A stretch of DNA of 64,000 bases from an uncultured Peptoniphilus sp. (GTDB lineage: Bacteria; Bacillota; Clostridia; Tissierellales; Peptoniphilaceae): contig NZ_CALUAA010000002.1 of NCBI RefSeq assembly GCF_943913915.1, forward strand, positions 105,510-169,509, written 5' to 3'. Positions 58,908 to 64,000 of this stretch are shown piece after piece. The notes under the pieces are model-generated. The model was not told the origin of the DNA and did no database searches. It saw nothing but the letters and a program-made list of their open reading frames with translations. A program made the translations under genes and the position numbers. Position 1 is the first letter of the stretch. Each line of letters opens with the position of its first letter.

Positions 58908-61900
58908 ATGAACCGTAAAAGAAAACTTTATTTTACGCTTTTATTCGCATTTGTCTTCGGTTTGTTTTCACTGAATTCACAGGCTTTTGCCGAAGAGATG
59001 GATTCCACGGTGGAAACGGTAATCGAGGCCGACGAAGTAAAAGCGGATGCGGAAGTTAACGCAGCGGTCGATCGGGAAAGCCCCGCCATTTCAGAAGGGG
59101 AACTCTCGGACGAAGATCAAAATATTTCGTCCGGGGGGGTATTGGAGTAAAATCTGAACCTGTTCTTTCTGAACAACCCGCTGATGAAAGCAATGCAAAC
59201 TCTCTGAACGAAGAGAAAGCTAATCCCGACGATGAAGCGACTTCCGCAGTGTCCGACGAAAACGCCAAATCTGAAGAGCCGTCTCAAGATGGTAAGGATA
59301 TGGCGGAACAAGGGAAAGATTTAGAATCTTCCGAAGAGAGCGATGCTCTCGATAAGAAAGATGCGACTTTAGAGGTATCTGAGGAAAAGAACCTCGAACA
59401 AGTAAGTGCAGACGGTGTGCCGTCCGACGCGCTCTACCTTAATGGACAAGGTGGCAGCGATGATAACGACGGATCGAGTCCTGAAAAGGCTTTGAAATCT
59501 TTTGAAGCGGTAAAGAATAAGATTACCGAAACCATTAAAAACATCTTCGTAACGGGGACGACTTCCGTAGAAGGTGAAGTCAGCCTCGAAGGAACAAATG
59601 CTAAACTCGTTCGCCACAAAGGCTTCAATGGTTATTTACTAAAAGTAGAAAAAGATAAAGAAGCTACCTTGAAGGATATTGTCATCGATGGCAATTCTGA
59701 GAACAACAAGAACATCGAAAAGTCTTTGATTTATGTAGACGGCGGTACTTTAAATATCGAAGATCGCGCCGTTTTACGAAACAATAAGATTAAAGACATT
59801 AAAAACACCGCAACTAGAGGCGGAGCCGTTCATGCAAAGAATGCCACGGTCAATATGACCGGTGGGATTATCGAGGAAAATCAGGCTACTTACGGCGGCG
59901 GGGTTTACCTCGAAGGCTCGACCATGAATTTTTCCGGCGGAACGATTCAAAAGAATGAATCAAAACAGGTATTTGATGGAGGGTATGATCAATATTACTC
60001 TGCCGGTGGCGGTATAGCTGCTTACAGTGGATCTACTATTAAAATGTCTGGAAAGGCAGAGGTTTTAGAGAACTTCGCCGCAGAAATTGGCGGAGGGATC
60101 AGTCTTGGAACCAATCAAGTAGGAAGCACCAATCGCCTTTATATGACCGGAGGCACCATCGATGGGAATACGGCCGGTGCTGCCGGCGGCGGTATTTTTA
60201 TTCAAGCCAAGTATTATAACGGAGGTCCTGGAAAAGCTTATATCTATGCTGGAGAGATCACCAATAATAAAATGGACGGCACCGGTGATACCAATAAGGC
60301 TTTTGGCGGCGGTGGCATTTATGTCAATGGTGCTTCTGAAGAATACGGTCAAAACGGTGAGCTATATTTAAAAAATGTCTTGATAACCGAGAATGAATCC
60401 AAATGGGAAGGCGCCGGCATGGCCAACTGTCCCATCTCAAAAACTAAGATTTATGTCAATGATGGCGGAGCCATCTACGGTAATAAATCGAAAGAAGAAA
60501 AGAATATGAATGATCTATATATCCTTTCATATGATCATTTTGGAATTCATAGTGGTCAGGCTGAATATGAGCTTTCCAAGTGGATGCTCGGCGGATCACC
60601 CTATAATTGGACCTATCCGGATGGAACCCCATTGCCCGACAAAATGCACAAAGGGACCTTAGCAAGAAACTCACAGCTTGGGCTGAATGTTAAATCCCAA
60701 GGTAATGCACTTACCAAAGCACTCACCAAGGTTATTATCTCCGGTAACTATTCCGCGACTCGCGGTGGCGGTATTGGAAGTAATGGTGATGTAACCATCG
60801 GTACAGAAGGCAACATTACTGAAGTTAAGGTAGAAAAGGTATGGGACGATAACAAAAACGCTAATAAGAAACGCCCGGATACCATCGAGGTTCAACTTTT
60901 AGCGAATATCGGCGGCAAGGAATACCTTGTAGAGACTAAAAAAGTTAAAGCTGATGATAAGTGGGAAGTTAAATTTGAAAATCTTCCGACAAAATCTGAA
61001 GATATTAAAATTCAATACACTGTAAAAGAAGTGCTGGTCAAGGGTTATGAGTCGAATGTAACCGGTAATCAAAAAGACGGCTTTACCATTACCAATAAGG
61101 AAAAGCCGGAAGAAGAGCCTAAAACCCGCGACATTAAAGTGACGAAGCGTTGGGATCTTGCAGGTAGCGAGAAGCCCGTTGAAAATATCGACGTGGAACT
61201 TTATCGCAACGGCGAATCCACCGGTAAAACCATAAAATTAAACGCCGGCAACAATTGGAGCGGTGTATTTGAAGGTTTAGAGATTGCCGATAAGGAAACG
61301 CCCGCGGTCGAATATCGCTACACGATTAAGGAAGTCGGCGAAGTTCGCGGCCTTATTCAACTTGGCGGCAAAGAATTTGAAGTAAGCTATTCCGGCGATA
61401 TGACAGACGGTTTTACCATTACCAATATGGAAAGACCTCCGGAAGAGCCGCCCACTCCTCCTACGAGGGATATTCACATTGTGAAGAAATGGGATCTTGC
61501 TGGAGATGACAAGCCTGTGGCTCGCATTGAGATCGAGCTTTACCGCGACGGCAAGGCCACCGGTAAGGTGATCGAACTCAACGAAAGCAACAACTGGTCC
61601 GGTTCGTTTATCGGTTTGGATGTAAGAGACGGAAATGATCCTTCTCGAGATTATGTCTATACGGTTAAGGAACGTGGCGAAAACGGCGGCTCCCTTCGCC
61701 TCGGCGACAGGGATTTCGACGTAAGCTATGAAGGTTCTATGGATTCCGGCTTCGTGATTACGAACAAGGAAAAACCGGAAACACCTCCGGAGACTCCGCC
61801 GGAAACACCTCCGGAGACTCCTCCGGAAGAGCCCGAAAAGCCTGAAGAGCCCGGTAAACCGGAAGAACCTGAGACACCGGAAACACCGGATGTTCCCAAG

Positions 61901-62056
61901 GTTCCCGATAAACCTGAAAAACCGAATAAACCCGGCAAGCCGGGCGCGCCTCAAACGGGCGTCGGTTCCGATATGGGTTTATGGGCAGGTCTCGCTTCGA
62001 TGTCCGCTGCAGCCCTCGGGTTCATCGGTAAGAAGAAAAGACGAGACGAAGAATAA
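58908..62056 (+). CDS. Surface protein with beta-helix and Cna_B domains, frame broken at a G7 tract
   Basis: The ATG at 58908 (AGAAAGGGG upstream) opens a signal peptide (MNRKRKLYFTLLFAFVFGLF, then QAFAEE). The frame ends at 59148-59150 just after a run of seven G (59133-59139). Read as eight G, the same frame continues to 62056, giving 1049 residues. They form an acidic Ser/Glu-rich stretch, a parallel beta-helix region with recurrent GGG(I/V)(Y/A) and MTGGT(I/T) turns, and three Cna_B modules ending in FTITN or FVITN. A Pro-rich spacer (PETPPETPPE), the sorting-type motif APQTG, a hydrophobic helix and KKKRRDEE complete it. As written the gene is OFF. Likely a wall-anchored adhesin. Confidence 0.85.
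59133..59139 (+). repeat. Homopolymeric G7 tract within the surface-protein gene
   Basis: Seven consecutive G located about 75 codons after the start, exactly at the point where the reading frame shifts. Addition of one G joins both halves. Confidence 0.8.
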
Positions 62057-62064
62057 TTGTAAAA

Positions 62065-62097
62065 TGGAAAGCTCCTATTATTAGGGGCTTTCTTTTT
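62065..62097 (+). terminator. Terminator of the surface-protein gene
   Basis: AAAGCTCCTA/TAGGGGCTTT stem, short TTAT loop, followed by C and T7. Confidence 0.9.
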
Positions 62098-62150
62098 TTG
62101 TCTGCGTATGTAGGGGAAGGCAATTTCGCCTGTGGTATGTGGGGATATAT

Positions 62151-62760
62151 TGTCTGACACACAATCAAAGGCATTCTCTTTTCACACCTTGAATCAATTG
62201 AACATTGTCGTTGAATCCTTTCTGTTGAATTAACCGGGCGAGCAGGGCTCGCCCCTACGAGACGATGCTTACCCTTTGTTCATTCGAGAGTGGCGTGTAT
62301 ATGTAGGGGTGGGCTGAAGCCCTAGCCCGAAATCTTTGATTTCGTGGCAGGTCTTAATTCAATAATCTCCAAGAAGCCGAGCGAAGCGACGGCTGATTGG
62401 TAAGATTAGACGGACGCCCGCCCGTCGATGGTGAACGGGATAATTTGTCCGACACAGAACCAAGGGGATAATCTCAACATGCTTCGAATCATATGACATT
62501 GTCGCTGAATCTTTATTGGTGATTCTATGTGGGCGTGCAGGGCACGCCCCTACAAGACGATGCTTACCCTTTGTTCATTCAAGGGCCATATCGAGGCACG
62601 TGCACATGTAGGGGCGGGCCTGCCCGCCCGTTAGTGCTGTGCGAATATAAATTCCCAACATAGAATCAAAGCTTCATGCTTCGAATCATTTGACATTGTG
62701 GCTGAATCTATGTTGTTAAATTATGCGGGCGTGCAGGCACGCCCCTACGAGACGACGCTC
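62151..62760. repeat. Three imperfect copies of a GC-rich palindromic repeat
   Basis: Three related units begin at about 62151, 62443 and 62651. Each has a GAATCA...ACATTGT(C/G)(G/C)(T/C)TGAATC segment, then a GGGCG(T/A)GCAGGGC(A/T)CGCCC palindrome followed by CTACGAGACGA or CTACAAGACGA. The first two also share ATGCTTACCCTTTGTTCATTC and TGTAGGGG(T/C)GGGC. No open reading frame spans the block. The stretch between copies 1 and 2 (about 62340-62440) contains extra short dyads. This fills most of the 850-bp gap between genes and resembles non-autonomous or REP/MITE-like intergenic repeats. Confidence 0.75.
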
Positions 62761-62908
62761 ATTTTTATGCCTGCGAAGGCAAACTCTACTCGTTTATAAG
62801 AAATGAAGAAGATGCGATTCTATTTTTGATTTCTATTGGCTTTTATACGGTAAAATGAATTTAAGAAAGTATACTTTTAAATCATCAGTTCCCTCAATGG
62901 AGGCAGGT

Positions 62909-63649
62909 ATGAAGCTCACATTTAAAAAGGTATCCCTCGCAATTATCGTCTTATTCTTTCTCTTTGTCGTGAATGCTTTTTTCGGTAATCCCGTATCCAA
63001 GTATTTAGCCGATAGGAGTACGAATAAGGTAATCACCGAAAGGTATGGCGGTTTGGATCTTTCCCGCGAAAAGGTCATTTACAACCTGAAAGACGGAGAT
63101 TATATCGTGTTCCTGGAGGATAAAGACAGTGTAGATTCTCAATTTGCATTGCACTTCGATGCCTTTGGGCGTTTAACGTGGGATTCATACGACGACCGTA
63201 TCTCCAATACGATGATGCGCTTTGATCGGGTCGTGTCGCAATACGGCAGGAGCCTTGAAAAGCAATATGATTTCCCTTATACGATTACTCTTTCTTCTTG
63301 GAATAAGGAGGATCCGGAGAATTATTTAAAGGTGGATCAGCCGGTGGATGTCAAGCATTTGCCCTATAAGCTTCAGGCTCAGGCCTACGGCGTCGGGAAG
63401 AATGCCACGGCGGAAGAGGCCATGGAGGTTCTTCAAGAGCTTCAAAAAATTATGGATAAGGAAGGTCTCCATATTATAGAATACGCCGTCAATCTCGTGC
63501 CGGAGGAGAATCGGGATGAACAGAGCGAGCTCGAGACATGGGATAATATGTTTTCGGTTTATGAAGTTCCGGAGGATGTGGTGCGGCAAGGAGATGTGAA
63601 AGCTCTAAATAGTTTGGTTGAGCGACAAATGAAGGAAGGGAAGGAGTAA
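62909..63649 (+). CDS. Membrane-anchored protein, YfjL-like
   Basis: 246 residues: basic start, one hydrophobic anchor (about 8-25, LAIIVLFFLFVVNAFF) and an extracytoplasmic domain. NPVSKYLADRSTNKVITERYGGLDLSREKVIYNLKDGDYIV resembles the YfjL-like group of Firmicutes, whose function is unknown. The ATG at 62909 is chosen for GGAGGCAGGT directly upstream over the longer frame from 62855. It is paired with a small membrane protein gene 4 bp downstream. Confidence 0.78.
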   Translation: MKLTFKKVSLAIIVLFFLFVVNAFFGNPVSKYLADRSTNKVITERYGGLDLSREKVIYNLKDGDYIVFLEDKDSVDSQFALHFDAFGRLTWDSYDDRISNTMMRFDRVVSQYGRSLEKQYDFPYTITLSSWNKEDPENYLKVDQPVDVKHLPYKLQAQAYGVGKNATAEEAMEVLQELQKIMDKEGLHIIEYAVNLVPEENRDEQSELETWDNMFSVYEVPEDVVRQGDVKALNSLVERQMKEGKE

Positions 63650-63653
63650 AGAG

Positions 63654-63923
63654 ATGTGGCTAATTTTCGGCATAGGCGCTATTGTGTTTGCACTTTTAAA
63701 ATGTCGAGAGCTTGGTGAAAAGCGCGAGTTGTATCGCTGGGCGAGTTTATCTTTTACAGCGCTTACTCTCTGCGCTTTTTACTCTGACGGCGCTGTAAGG
63801 GTGATCCGGGAAGATTGGGGCGGGCTGATGGATACCATGCCTACTTTGAGCCGCGTCCTTTGGATCTGCGCCCTTGCCTCTATTTTTTTAAATGGCTTCG
63901 ATTTATTTAAGAAAATCCAATAA
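63654..63923 (+). CDS. Small membrane protein, 89 residues
   Basis: About three hydrophobic segments (1-14, 28-46 and 66-82) and a short basic tail. It starts 4 bp after the YfjL-like gene with AAGGAGTAAAG as ribosome site overlapping that gene's end, so the two are co-translated. Not recognised; a partner of the YfjL-like protein is suggested by position only. Confidence 0.75.
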   Translation: MWLIFGIGAIVFALLKCRELGEKRELYRWASLSFTALTLCAFYSDGAVRVIREDWGGLMDTMPTLSRVLWICALASIFLNGFDLFKKIQ

Positions 63924-63946
63924 GTAGTTAATGAGCTCGGCGAAGT

Positions 63947-64000
63947 GAACTGACCCCCAAAAGTTGGACTTAAAAACCAACTTAAGGAGGTCAGTTTTTT
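63947..64000 (+). mobile_element. Left end of an IS3-family-like insertion sequence
   Basis: TGAACTGACCCCCAAAAGTTGGACTT is a typical terminal inverted repeat of IS3-family (IS150-like) elements. It is followed by AAGGAGGTCAGTTTTTT, a ribosome site for a transposase OrfA that would begin just beyond the window edge. Only the terminal ~54 bp are visible. Confidence 0.7.

Noticed and set aside
61277..61954. A 225-codon open frame on the minus strand
   Set aside because: It is the complement of the repetitive Cna_B and Pro-rich coding region. It has no ribosome site, and its arginine/phenylalanine composition is an artefact of the opposite strand.
62151..62760. CRISPR array
   Set aside because: Only three long imperfect units with unequal spacing are present, with no short identical repeats and no cas genes.

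Overview
The window looks like chromosome from an anaerobic, amino-acid-fermenting Gram-positive bacterium, most likely of the Peptoniphilaceae/Tissierellia (inference). The evidence is a selenocysteine-dependent D-proline reductase operon, a butyryl-CoA dehydrogenase/EtfAB module with a 3-hydroxyacyl-CoA dehydrogenase, a WalRK-YycHI operon, a T-box riboswitch, an SLH-anchored protein and a sortase-type surface protein. Most genes have moderate GC; 29.3-31.1 kb and 40.5-45.6 kb are visibly AT-richer and look acquired.

Region 1 (1-11.4 kb) is a selenium and proline-fermentation block. selB (cut by the left edge), selA and a LysR-type regulator run leftward. Rightward come a free-standing duplicate of the PrdA N-terminus, then prdA, a small conserved gene, prdB (in-frame UGA = Sec151), prdD, the selenocysteine tRNA gene, proline racemase prdF and a TauE/SafE-type permease. 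yedF and selD converge on them. Every dedicated Sec-synthesis component therefore sits beside one of its probable clients, and the Sec tRNA lies inside the proline reductase gene cluster.

Region 2 (11.4-39.5 kb) is mostly housekeeping. It holds a Met-type T-box leader controlling brnQ and an O-acetylhomoserine sulfhydrylase gene, a RimK-like ATP-grasp enzyme, a chorismate mutase-like protein and walR-walK-yycH-yycI. Then come pncB, a YkpA/YbiT-like ABC-F gene, ppx and ppk, ogt, a K+/H+ antiporter and tRNA-Thr. An antibiotic-resistance-type ABC-F gene with a leader-peptide attenuator, an Xre-type regulator, sppA, a CorC-like protein, a CDF transporter, a TraX-like protein and an ABC exporter follow.

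Region 3 (39.6-45.7 kb) is the tmRNA gene (ssrA) followed by a genomic island bounded by a 16-bp direct repeat of the tmRNA 3' end. The island carries a ruined tyrosine integrase, a start-less amino-acid ABC ATPase gene and an intact four-gene operon that reads as phosphite uptake plus phosphite dehydrogenase (ptxABCD type). A terminator that probably once belonged to ssrA lies just past the distal repeat.

Region 4 (45.8-64 kb) has a Fic-family gene with an unusual four-copy operator-like motif, a 1400-residue SLH surface protein, an acyltransferase, bcd-etfB-etfA, a DUF488 gene, a cupin gene interrupted by UGA, tRNA-Val and a 3-hydroxyacyl-CoA dehydrogenase. A large beta-helix/Cna_B surface protein follows, whose reading frame is broken exactly at a G7 tract and which is therefore a candidate phase-variable adhesin. 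Next are a block of palindromic GC-rich repeats and two small membrane-protein genes. The end of an IS3-like element lies at the right edge.
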